Positions 9,376-16,967 of a stretch of 64,000 nt of DNA are shown in pieces. Both the position numbers and the translations under genes were made by a program. The notes beneath the pieces were generated by a model. The model made no database searches, was not told the DNA's origin, and worked only from the letters and a program-made list of their open reading frames with translations. This stretch comes from Myxococcales bacterium (lineage in GTDB: Bacteria > Myxococcota_A > Polyangia > Polyangiales > Houyiibacteriaceae): the NCBI GenBank assembly GCA_029863605.1, contig JAOTVB010000020.1:1-64000 (forward strand), written 5' to 3'. Every line of letters begins with the position of its first letter. The first letter of the stretch is position 1.

Positions 9376-9720
9376 CTAGCGAGACTCTTCTTCGCGAACA
9401 GCCTCGATGCGCTGCTCACGCCGATACACGGGGCCGGTGACGCCCCGAAGCTGGTCGGCGACCTTTTCGGGAACTTCGGACGCGCCAGCATCGACTTCGG
9501 GCGGTTGCGTCACGTCGTAGACCTGTTCGCCAATGTGCTTGGTGATCTTCTTGGTGGCGATGCCGACCTCGTAACCGAGCTCCTGAGCTTCGTCAGTGCT
9601 GATCACACGCATCAAGTGCTGGAACGGGGTTCGACCTCCGAGGCGGGCGAAAAACAACGCGTAGGTCAAGAAGCCGATGACGGCCCCCCTCCACAACAGC
9701 CTGATCGTTCGACGGATCAT
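9376..9720 (-). CDS. Small single-pass membrane protein of unknown function
   Basis: A 114-aa product that begins with a basic stretch and one hydrophobic segment (LLWRGAVIGFLTYALFFARLGG), then a polar tail ending in a charged ERRQ/EEESR-like run. I do not recognise a family. Its ATG overlaps the stop of the upstream NtrC-type regulator by 4 bp, which supports it being real and translated with that regulator. It could be a membrane partner of the regulator pathway, but nothing in the sequence says so. Confidence 0.6.
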   Translation of the reverse strand: MIRRTIRLLWRGAVIGFLTYALFFARLGGRTPFQHLMRVISTDEAQELGYEVGIATKKITKHIGEQVYDVTQPPEVDAGASEVPEKVADQLRGVTGPVYRREQRIEAVREEESR

Positions 9721-11114
9721 CCCTCTGCTCTACGGATACCATAAGTCCGCATTTTCTTGTGAAGATTGGTGCGCTCGACTCCCAAGATGGTGGCAGCTCG
9801 GGAGATGTTCCAACCCACCTCGTCGAGGGTTTGTAGGATGTAGTCCTTCTCGGCTCGGCTCCGGTATTCCCGCAGGGTCAAGCGCGCGCCTGACTCGTCG
9901 AGGGTGGGGGGGAGATCGCTTGGCGGCGTCGAACCGCGGCGTCCCTCGCTCAGCACGCCTTCCTCGGGGAGGTCGTCCATGGTGATGCGATCCCCGCTCA
10001 AGATCGCCATCCGTTCGACGACGTTGCGAAGCTCGCGGACGTTGCCCGGCCACGGTCGATCGGCCAACTCCTCGAGGACCTCGTCGTCGATCGGCTTCTC
10101 GCGAAGGCCATTCTCGAGCGAAAACTCGCGAAGGAAGCCCGTGGCCAGAAGCGGAATGTCCACCTTCCGATCGCGCAGAGGCGGGGTCAAAATCGGGATG
10201 ACATTGAGTCTGAAGTAGAGATCCTCCCGGAAGCGGCCTTCCTGGACCTCGACCTCGAGGTCTTTGTTGGTCGCCGCGAGCACGCGCACGTCCACCGCGA
10301 TCGACTTCTCGCTACCCACGCGAGAGATCTCGCCGCTTTGCAGAGCGCGAAGCACCTTCGCTTGAGCGCTAGCGCTCATGTCCCCAATCTCGTCTAGAAA
10401 AAGCGTGCCCTCGTTTGCCAGCTCGAACATGCCCTTCTTGCGACCCTGCGCCCCGGTGAACGCGCCTCGCTCGTAGCCAAAAAGCTCGCTCTCGATCAGC
10501 TCGGCAGGAATAGCCGCGCAGTTGACCTTGATGAAAGGACCGTCTGCTCGCGGGCTCAGCCGGTGGATCGCGCGCGCGATCAGCTCTTTGCCCGTGCCGC
10601 TCTCGCCCGTGATCAGAACGCGCCCGTTGGTAGGTGCGACCTTCTCGAGTTGTGCGAAGAGCTCCCGTATGGCCGGGCTCTCCCCGATCATTTCGTATCG
10701 GTGCTCGACGTCCGCGCGAAGCTGTTCGACCTCGCGCTGAAGCTGCCAGGTTTTGAGCGCGTTGCGCACGGTCACGAGAACGCGGTCGCGGTCGAGAGGC
10801 TTTTCGAAGAAATCGGTGGCGCCGAGTTGCACCGCTTGGACGGCCTCGGCAAGCGACGCGTGACCCGAGACCATGAGCACCGGCAATCGTCGGGTCTCGG
10901 GCTTACTGCGGATCTTGGAAAGTGCTTCGATGCCACTCATCTTCGGCAGCCGCACGTCGAGAATCACCAGGTCGACTTCGTGGTTCTCGAGCGCCTCGAG
11001 CCCCTCTTCGGCCGACCCTGCTTCGAGGGCGCTGAACCCCGAACCTTCGAGGACCATGCGAAGCGTGCGACGGATGTTCTTTTCGTCATCAACGACGAGG
11101 ATCGTGGCGCCCAT
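9717..11114 (-). CDS. Sigma-54-dependent response regulator (NtrC family) B
   Basis: A 465-aa NtrC-class activator. The receiver has DDE near the N-terminus, phosphoacceptor D53 in VILDVRLPKMSG, and K in FFEKPL. The AAA+ domain has [16 protein letters not shown] and GTLFLDEIGD. The C-terminus is a Fis-type helix-turn-helix (NISRAATILGVERTNLHKKMRTYG). The spelling of the central region is closest to NtrX-like regulators. No sensor kinase is next to it. It is divergent from the STAS gene (64 bp gap) and overlaps the small membrane protein by 4 bp. Confidence 0.95.
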   Translation of the reverse strand: MGATILVVDDEKNIRRTLRMVLEGSGFSALEAGSAEEGLEALENHEVDLVILDVRLPKMSGIEALSKIRSKPETRRLPVLMVSGHASLAEAVQAVQLGATDFFEKPLDRDRVLVTVRNALKTWQLQREVEQLRADVEHRYEMIGESPAIRELFAQLEKVAPTNGRVLITGESGTGKELIARAIHRLSPRADGPFIKVNCAAIPAELIESELFGYERGAFTGAQGRKKGMFELANEGTLFLDEIGDMSASAQAKVLRALQSGEISRVGSEKSIAVDVRVLAATNKDLEVEVQEGRFREDLYFRLNVIPILTPPLRDRKVDIPLLATGFLREFSLENGLREKPIDDEVLEELADRPWPGNVRELRNVVERMAILSGDRITMDDLPEEGVLSEGRRGSTPPSDLPPTLDESGARLTLREYRSRAEKDYILQTLDEVGWNISRAATILGVERTNLHKKMRTYGIRRAEG

Positions 11115-11178
11115 ACGACACGCTTATATCACGTGGCCGAATGACCGCCTCAAAGAGTGATAAGGTAGACGAAGCGTG

Positions 11179-11994
11179 ATGGACGCAGAGAAGACGGCGC
11201 GGGCGCGTTTGCGCGCACTGCTCGAGGACGCGAGGCCGCCGACAGGCGGGGTACCACTCGATGACATCGCGAAGGAGACCGCGCCCCTGCTTCCGCTGTT
11301 GAACGAGCTTTCGGAAGAGGAACGCGCTGCCGGCGATTACGAGTCGTTTCAGTTTCGCGAGTGTCTCACCGTGCTGACCTTGCTGGGCCGACGATTGGCG
11401 CTCTTGGATCTAACACCCACGGCCGCAGTGCAAGTCGTGCAGCTAGCGCTGCGCGCTGCCGATGACAGCGAAGCTCTTCCGGCAAGACGGTTCGCCGAAC
11501 GCGCGGTAGCCGCTGTGATCGAGGGTTTCGTCCTAGGGCGTGAAGAACGAGTCCTGCAGGAGCACGAAACGGGGGCGGCCAAACACCTCGGCCCGATTCG
11601 GATCGACGACAAGATCTTCGCGTTGATCATCTCGGGACTTCACGAACCTTCGACGCTCAGCGAGCATGTCGACGCCCTCGGGCGTGCGATGCTCGACGCA
11701 GATGCCGAAATCGCCATCGTCGATTTGTCGCAACTCGGAGAGGCCAACCGCGACAGGGCCGCAGCGATGTTCGCCGCGGATGAAGTCGTGCGCATGTTGG
11801 GAGGCTTGTGCTTCTTCTCCGGTGTCGACGCGCGGTGGAAGGCAGCCATGGCCGACGCGCGGATTGCGCTCGACCCGATGCAAATCACCGAAACCTTCGC
11901 GGCGGCCCTGGCCGCGGCTCGCGAAACCGCAAACGCAGCTACGCCGGGGCGTACCGCGAAGTGGCGCGGCCTTCTAGATCTCCTCCGGCGCTAA
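11179..11994 (+). CDS. STAS-domain protein, RsbR-like
   Basis: A 271-aa soluble protein. The N-terminal half (about 1-120) is helical and unrecognised. Residues about 128-235 read as a STAS fold of the RsbR/SpoIIAA type: PIRIDDKIFALIISG, then a helix, AEIAIVDLSQLGEANRDRAAAMFA and a final ITETFAAALAAA helix. RsbR-type proteins work as phosphorylation-controlled switches in stressosome-like partner cascades. No partner kinase or phosphatase gene adjoins it, although a PP2C gene lies at 32741. I choose the ATG at 11179 over the overlapping GTG at 11176. The residue normally phosphorylated (Ser/Thr before the long helix) is not clear. Confidence 0.55.
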   Translation: MDAEKTARARLRALLEDARPPTGGVPLDDIAKETAPLLPLLNELSEEERAAGDYESFQFRECLTVLTLLGRRLALLDLTPTAAVQVVQLALRAADDSEALPARRFAERAVAAVIEGFVLGREERVLQEHETGAAKHLGPIRIDDKIFALIISGLHEPSTLSEHVDALGRAMLDADAEIAIVDLSQLGEANRDRAAAMFAADEVVRMLGGLCFFSGVDARWKAAMADARIALDPMQITETFAAALAAARETANAATPGRTAKWRGLLDLLRR

Positions 11995-12019
11995 GGGCGA
12001 CGAGATCGATCAGTGTGTA

Positions 12020-12997
12020 CTAGTCGATGGCCAATTCTTCTAGGGCGGTTTGGGCGCGGGTCTTGGTTTTGGGGTGAGCGGCTGCGCGTTCTAGCCATGT
12101 GCGGGCCCGTTTCGCGTCGCCGAGCTTGGCATAGCAGCGCCCCAAGGCGAGCTCTTGCTCGGGGTCGGGCTTGACGCCCGCGTCGCGCCGGCGACGCTTC
12201 TCGAAGTCCGCGACGGTCTTTCGGCACGTGGCGTCGGTATCATCGCCGTCTTCCTTGACCTCTTTGTTGGCCTCTTGATCCGCCGACTCGTCCGCCAATG
12301 CCACGGTGCGTGCAGCGCCGGCAGCGCGTGCGTTGGCGGCCGGCGCCTGAACCATGTCCTCCATCCCCGCCACTGCACCAATGTCGGAGGCTTCTTCGGG
12401 CGCCGCTTCGACCGCTTTGGCTTGTCTCACAGGAGCAGAGGCGGCCCTACGCTTTTCTTGCGCGCGCTTCCGTCGCACGACCGAAGTCTTCGGTGGGCCC
12501 TCTGCCTGGCGCTCGGCCCGCGTTTCTTGATCGAGTCGCAACCCCTGTTCGGCTTTGTCGCTCACCGCCTCTTCGACCTCTACCGGGGCGCTCGCCGGCC
12601 TCGGCTCCGTCACGATGTCTTCGTCCGATTCGGCGAGGGGGGTGCCAAACCCATCTTCGGTTGCGAGCTCGTTGTCGCCCGGAATCGCCCACACGCCGAT
12701 GCCCACAGCCAGAAGGGCAATGGCTGCCATCGCCCACGGTGGCGCTTGAAAGCGGCGCTTGCCGACGCGCGCCACGTTCGTGCGTCGCATCACGGCTGCA
12801 CGCAGGATGTCGGCATCCACGCGTGCCGACGGGTCTTCCAGCGGAAGTTGGTCCACCGCGACGAGCGCGGCCTTCATCTCGTCGAACAGCGCTCGGCAAT
12901 CCGGACATCGGTCGAGGATCTCTCGCACTCCGGCAGGATCGACCGCCTCGCGTTCGATCAACTCGAGGACCTCCTCTTTGCATTGCTCACAGTTCAT
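12020..12997 (-). CDS. Membrane-anchored zinc-finger anti-sigma factor
   Basis: A 325-aa protein encoded 11 bp inside the end of an ECF sigma gene. The N-terminal ~45 residues have two CxxC pairs (NCEQCKEE and DRCPDCRALF), a variant of the zinc-binding anti-sigma domain. A hydrophobic segment around 90-108 (AMAAIALLAVGIGVWAI) should be a membrane helix. The rest is a long acidic/Ala-rich region followed by a TPR-like pair of helices (ELALGRCYAKLGDAKRARTWLERA). It would hold the ECF sigma at the inner membrane and release it on an envelope signal. The TPR-like periplasmic tail is an uncommon addition. Confidence 0.8.
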   Translation of the reverse strand: MNCEQCKEEVLELIEREAVDPAGVREILDRCPDCRALFDEMKAALVAVDQLPLEDPSARVDADILRAAVMRRTNVARVGKRRFQAPPWAMAAIALLAVGIGVWAIPGDNELATEDGFGTPLAESDEDIVTEPRPASAPVEVEEAVSDKAEQGLRLDQETRAERQAEGPPKTSVVRRKRAQEKRRAASAPVRQAKAVEAAPEEASDIGAVAGMEDMVQAPAANARAAGAARTVALADESADQEANKEVKEDGDDTDATCRKTVADFEKRRRRDAGVKPDPEQELALGRCYAKLGDAKRARTWLERAAAHPKTKTRAQTALEELAID

Positions 12998-13598
12998 GTT
13001 TCTGCGGCTCCACTTCGCGTACGTGCTCCTCGAGGTCGCTCAAGCCGTTCTGCAGGCGCTCGAGCGCGTATCGCATGCGGCTCTTGACCGTATTGGCTGA
13101 CACCCCAACGACCTCGGCGATCTCTTTGAAGGCAAGGCCTTGCACCTGGCGCATCAGGAACACCTCCCGCTGGTCTTCGGGAAGTTCCTCCACCGCTTCG
13201 GCGATTCGCCTTTGGAGGGTCCGCCGCATCGCCAGGCGATCCGTGGACGGCCCGGGGTTGGGAACCCGCTCGCCCAGGCTCCGCGCCGAGCCCGGACCCG
13301 TGGCATCGAGGGATGCATGTCGCCGAAAGACCATCTTTCGCTGATGATCGACGCAATGGTTCCGGGCGATGGTGTACAGCCAGGTCGAGAACTTGGCGTC
13401 CCCCCGGAACTCGTCGCACCGTTCGATGACGCGCATCCAGACATCCTGGTAGAGTTCTTCCGCCCTCTCGCGATCGCGCGCCGACCGCAATAGGAAGTTG
13501 AAGAGAGGCCGTCGGTATCGAAAGAGCAACATCTCGAAGGCTTGGGTGTCGCCGGCTTGATAGGCGCAAAGGAGCTCTTCGTCCGGGGGATCGCTCAC
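12987..13598 (-). CDS. ECF sigma factor
   Basis: A 203-aa sigma-70 family protein with only regions 2 and 4. Region 2 includes FEMLLFRYRRPLFNFLLRSA, AEELYQDVWMRVIE and FSTWLYTIARNHCVDHQRK. Region 4 is AVEELPEDQREVFLMRQ followed by a helix-turn-helix (FKEIAEVVGVSANTVKSRMRYALERL). Overlap with the downstream anti-sigma gene marks a classical regulated pair. The C-terminal HVREVEPQKHEL tail is short. The pair is divergent from the Glt/Nfs-like operon at 13849, so that operon is a candidate target, but this is only positional inference. Confidence 0.93.
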   Translation of the reverse strand: MSDPPDEELLCAYQAGDTQAFEMLLFRYRRPLFNFLLRSARDRERAEELYQDVWMRVIERCDEFRGDAKFSTWLYTIARNHCVDHQRKMVFRRHASLDATGPGSARSLGERVPNPGPSTDRLAMRRTLQRRIAEAVEELPEDQREVFLMRQVQGLAFKEIAEVVGVSANTVKSRMRYALERLQNGLSDLEEHVREVEPQKHEL

Positions 13599-13758
13599 GA
13601 TGCGCTCCCGTACCCCATAGCCAGCGTATGCATGCTCGAGTCACACATGGATCGACGGTTGACGTTGCCTGAGGATCTACCCGATCGGCGCCCTGCAAGT
13701 GAAGGACAATTCAGCGATTCTCGTCGGTCACGCTGCTCCGCGTCGCTCCCGACCTTCA

Positions 13759-13788
13759 TTGACCCACGTGCTGGCGCTTTGGTATAAG
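13759..13788 (+). promoter_or_regulatory. Putative sigma-70 promoter of the Glt/Nfs-like operon
   Basis: TTGACC and TATAAG are separated by 18 bases, about 60 bases ahead of the ATG at 13849. It is the best promoter match in the 250-bp gap between the ECF sigma gene and the envelope operon. Seen by eye only. Confidence 0.5.
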
Positions 13789-13848
13789 CGCGAGGACCAC
13801 CAAGGGGCAATTTCGCTTCAGATGGTGGTCACTTAGAGGGGAATCGCG

Positions 13849-14577
13849 ATGCGCGGGAAAGTTGCGCTTTCAGTCGTAGTGGCGTGCCTTTGGGCGGGCG
13901 GTGCCGTAGCGGTAGCCCAGACCGAAGCAGCGCCCCCACCGGATACGTCGACCGACACGCCGAGCGAAGCCGCGCCGAGCGAAACTGCGCCGACCCCGGC
14001 GGCACCTGTCACGGTGGCGCCGATCGATGCCGGCACGTATGCGGTCCGACTCCGAGATCTGGAACAGCGGATCAACGAGCTCAAAGAGCAGATTTTTCGT
14101 TCCAAGGCCCGGCTTTCGCTGCTCGCCGAAACAGTGCTCGAGGGCGTCGTTGGAGGTGGCCAGACGGTCATCGTCCACGAGAATCGAATGTCGGAGGGCT
14201 TCAAGCTCGTGCGCGTCGTGTACGCGCTCGATGGCGCTCCGATCTTTACCAAGGCCGATGAAGAAGGAGCCATCGGCGACCAAAAAGAGTTCGAGGTTTA
14301 CAACGGAAGCATCGTACCGGGCGAGCACACGTTGACGGTGAACCTCGAGTACCGTGGACATGGCTATGGGGTCTTCGCCTATTTGAAGGGCTACCGCTTC
14401 AAAGTTCGATCGACGTATACGTTCTCGGTCCCCGAAGGCCGCGTCGCGACCCTGGTCGTGGTCGGCTACGAGAAAGGTGGCCCGACGACTCCGCTCGAGG
14501 AACGACCTGCGGTGCGTTTCATCGAGCGGATCGAGCGTCAGGCGCGACCCGACGCAGAGGGTGAGGGCGTTCGGTAA
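13849..14577 (+). CDS. Exported coiled-coil/beta protein of unknown function, first gene of the envelope operon
   Basis: A 242-aa protein with a clear signal peptide (LSVVVACLWAGGAVAVAQ), a Pro/Ala/Thr-rich linker to about residue 60, a short coiled coil (VRLRDLEQRINELKEQIFRSKARL), and a C-terminal beta-rich domain with DGAPIFTK and GEHTLTVNLEYRG. I do not recognise a named family; similar short proteins recur in myxobacterial genomes. Its stop shares a base pair-level overlap (TAATG) with the next gene, a TPR protein, so it belongs to the Glt/Nfs-like operon and should act in the periplasm. The start ATG has a GGGGAA element upstream. Confidence 0.7.
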   Translation: MRGKVALSVVVACLWAGGAVAVAQTEAAPPPDTSTDTPSEAAPSETAPTPAAPVTVAPIDAGTYAVRLRDLEQRINELKEQIFRSKARLSLLAETVLEGVVGGGQTVIVHENRMSEGFKLVRVVYALDGAPIFTKADEEGAIGDQKEFEVYNGSIVPGEHTLTVNLEYRGHGYGVFAYLKGYRFKVRSTYTFSVPEGRVATLVVVGYEKGGPTTPLEERPAVRFIERIERQARPDAEGEGVR

Positions 14578-16967
14578 TGGGACGGCGTGGGGCGACTCCA
14601 TCGCCGCCCTCACCAAAACTTGGCAGAGGGCGAGCGTGGCAACGGCGGTTGGGGGCAGTCCTGGCCGGAAGCCTTCTTGCGTCCGCCGCGTCCGTCGCCG
14701 CCCAGGACCTCAATCAACTCAACCGCGACTTAGCGGACGTCGAGTCCGACACGCAGCGTCTGATGAGCAGGCCGGTCCCCGTGGATACCCGAAAGACCGA
14801 CACATTCGTCGAGGAACGCCTCACGGACGGGGAGCTCTATCTTCGCCTGGAAGATTACCTTCGCGCGGCAATCTTGTTCACCGACATCGTCGAGCACTAT
14901 CAGACGCATCAGGCTTACCCGGAGGCGCTCTTCCTTCTCGGTGAGTCGCTCTTTCTCGCTGGTGACACCCTCGGTGCGAGACGTCGTTACGAAGAAGTCA
15001 TCGATCGGGGAACCGATTCAGCATTTTCCGTCTATCTCGAACGCTCACTCAGTCGGCTCATCGAAATCGCGATCGAGACCCAGGACTTTAGAGGCGTCGA
15101 TGTCTACTTCGCCCGACTGGAGGCGTTGCCGTCCTCCACGTTGTCGGTAACCACGGCATACTTCCGCGCCAAGTATCTCTACAACCGCGCCGTTCCGGTC
15201 GACCAGGTGCTCAACGCGCCTACCGATCGAGCGATTCGCGGCATCGACCAAGCCCGCCTCGAGCAGGCCCGTCAAGCTTTTCTCGCGATTCCGAGCGGCA
15301 ATGCCTACTCGCTTCGCGCCAAGTACTTCGTCGGAACCATCTATATTCTTCGTGCAGAGTACATCGATGCGATTGCGGCGTTCCGCACGGTTCTCGGCCA
15401 CGAGCCAGCGAACGAAGATGAAGCCGAGGTCGTCGAGCTCACCTATCTCGCATTGGCAAGGCTTTACTACGAGACCAGCCAACTCGAACAGGCCATCGAT
15501 GCATATCGCGCCGTGCCCCAAACCTCCGACCGGTTCGACGCTGCGCAGTACGAGCTCGCCTGGACGTACATCGCCATGGGCGACGCGGTCCAGGCGGAGC
15601 GGGCGCTCGAGGTGCTGTCGATTGCAGCACCGGACAGCCCGCTCAACGCGGATGGAAAAGTGCTGCGAGGAGAGCTGCTGGCACGTGCCGCCCGCTACAA
15701 CGAGGCAGAAGCGGTTTTCGAGGAGGTTCGAGACCAGTTCGGGCCAATCAGCGCGGAGCTCGACCGGACGCGCCTCGAGCACCCCGATTTACCCGAGTAT
15801 TTCAGGGGGCTTGTCCGGCAAAACCTAACCAACTTCGACATCGATGCCTTCCTGCCCGAAAGTGCGCGCCAGTGGGCGCCAGTCGAGGGCAACTACCAGC
15901 GCGCGCTTGGCTTGCTGGCGGACCTCAGCGAGGCGACGCAGCTCGTGGACGAAACCGACGAGCTAGCAGCTCGGATCACCGCCGCCCTGGCCGCGCCCAA
16001 TCGACTGGCTGTGTTCTCGGATCTACGGCGGCAACGCGAGAGGACGACCGGGCTTCGGAATCGACTCGCCCAGCTGCGCGGAGCCTACATCGATAGCGAG
16101 GAGCGCGCTCTCGGCCGTCGGACGGCGCAGGCCGACCAGATTCGGACCAGGCGCAAGGAGCTCCAGGCCAAAGTCAAGAAGATGCCGGTCGACACCGAAG
16201 ACTTCGTCGACCGAGATTTCGAGAAGCTCGGCGAATACCGAGCGCTCGAACGCGAGCTCCAGGGCCTTCGCGTCGAGATCCTAGGCCTCGAAGCGCGCAT
16301 CGTTGCCTCGAAGACCGGGATGGCGTCGGTCGACCCCCAGAAAGTCGACAGAGCCGCGCTCGAGGCACAGCTAGCCGACCATCAGGCAGAAATCGCAGAT
16401 TACGAGGAACGTTTGGTTTGGATCCGGCGGCGACTCGAGGTTGGGCGACTGCACGTCGGTGTGGGCGACAAACGATACCAATCCGATGCTCTCGAGCGGT
16501 CGAAGTTCAATGACCTGGTCAGACGAGAGCGGGGCATCGTCGGTTCGGCTGGGGCTGCGTTCGACAGCGCCCACGGGCGCATCGCAGCCACGGAGCGACT
16601 CCTCGACCGACGTGATGCCGAGGTCGACACGGTGGTCCAGAAGAGGGTTTCGCGGATGATGGCCGTCGTCGACGAAGAGACCCGAAATCTCTCACGCTAC
16701 CGTCGCGCGCTGAAGTCCGTCGAAGGTGAGACGGAGGATGTGGTCGGCGCGATCACTTACCTGAATTTCGAACGCATCCGACGCCGTTTCTACGATTTGG
16801 TCATGCGGGCTGATGTCGGCAAGATCGACGTCGCCTGGGCCAAACGCGAGGACCACCGGCTTCGAATCGACGGTCTGACACGGGAGCGTGCGCGCGAGAT
16901 TCAAGCGCTGGACGACGAGTTTCGTGATGTGATGGACCAAACCGATGGTTCAGAGGGGGGGCGATGA
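14577..16967 (+). CDS. Periplasmic TPR protein with long coiled-coil C-terminus (GltC/NfsC-like position)
   Basis: A 796-aa exported protein. The signal peptide core (LGAVLAGSLLASAASVAAQ) is preceded by an odd 25-residue n-region rich in Pro and Arg, part of which is encoded by a palindrome. Residues about 75-420 contain repeated TPR-type helices (DYLRAAILFTDIVEHY, YPEALFLLGESLFLAG, LEQAIDAYRAVPQ). From about 470 to 770 the protein is highly charged and predicted coiled coil. By place and architecture it matches the periplasmic TPR components of the Myxococcus gliding (Glt) and sporulation (Nfs) machineries. The neighbour genes overlap by 1 and 4 bp. The family call rests on architecture and order, not on alignment. 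Confidence 0.72.
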   Translation: MGRRGATPSPPSPKLGRGRAWQRRLGAVLAGSLLASAASVAAQDLNQLNRDLADVESDTQRLMSRPVPVDTRKTDTFVEERLTDGELYLRLEDYLRAAILFTDIVEHYQTHQAYPEALFLLGESLFLAGDTLGARRRYEEVIDRGTDSAFSVYLERSLSRLIEIAIETQDFRGVDVYFARLEALPSSTLSVTTAYFRAKYLYNRAVPVDQVLNAPTDRAIRGIDQARLEQARQAFLAIPSGNAYSLRAKYFVGTIYILRAEYIDAIAAFRTVLGHEPANEDEAEVVELTYLALARLYYETSQLEQAIDAYRAVPQTSDRFDAAQYELAWTYIAMGDAVQAERALEVLSIAAPDSPLNADGKVLRGELLARAARYNEAEAVFEEVRDQFGPISAELDRTRLEHPDLPEYFRGLVRQNLTNFDIDAFLPESARQWAPVEGNYQRALGLLADLSEATQLVDETDELAARITAALAAPNRLAVFSDLRRQRERTTGLRNRLAQLRGAYIDSEERALGRRTAQADQIRTRRKELQAKVKKMPVDTEDFVDRDFEKLGEYRALERELQGLRVEILGLEARIVASKTGMASVDPQKVDRAALEAQLADHQAEIADYEERLVWIRRRLEVGRLHVGVGDKRYQSDALERSKFNDLVRRERGIVGSAGAAFDSAHGRIAATERLLDRRDAEVDTVVQKRVSRMMAVVDEETRNLSRYRRALKSVEGETEDVVGAITYLNFERIRRRFYDLVMRADVGKIDVAWAKREDHRLRIDGLTRERAREIQALDDEFRDVMDQTDGSEGGR
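14605..14632. repeat. Palindrome inside the signal-peptide coding region
   Basis: CGCCCTC and GAGGGCG form a 7-bp inverted repeat around a 14-base centre. In frame it encodes part of the Pro/Arg-rich n-region of the TPR protein. The pattern resembles REP-like intergenic palindromes found in other genomes, but only this copy was noticed in the window. Confidence 0.35.
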
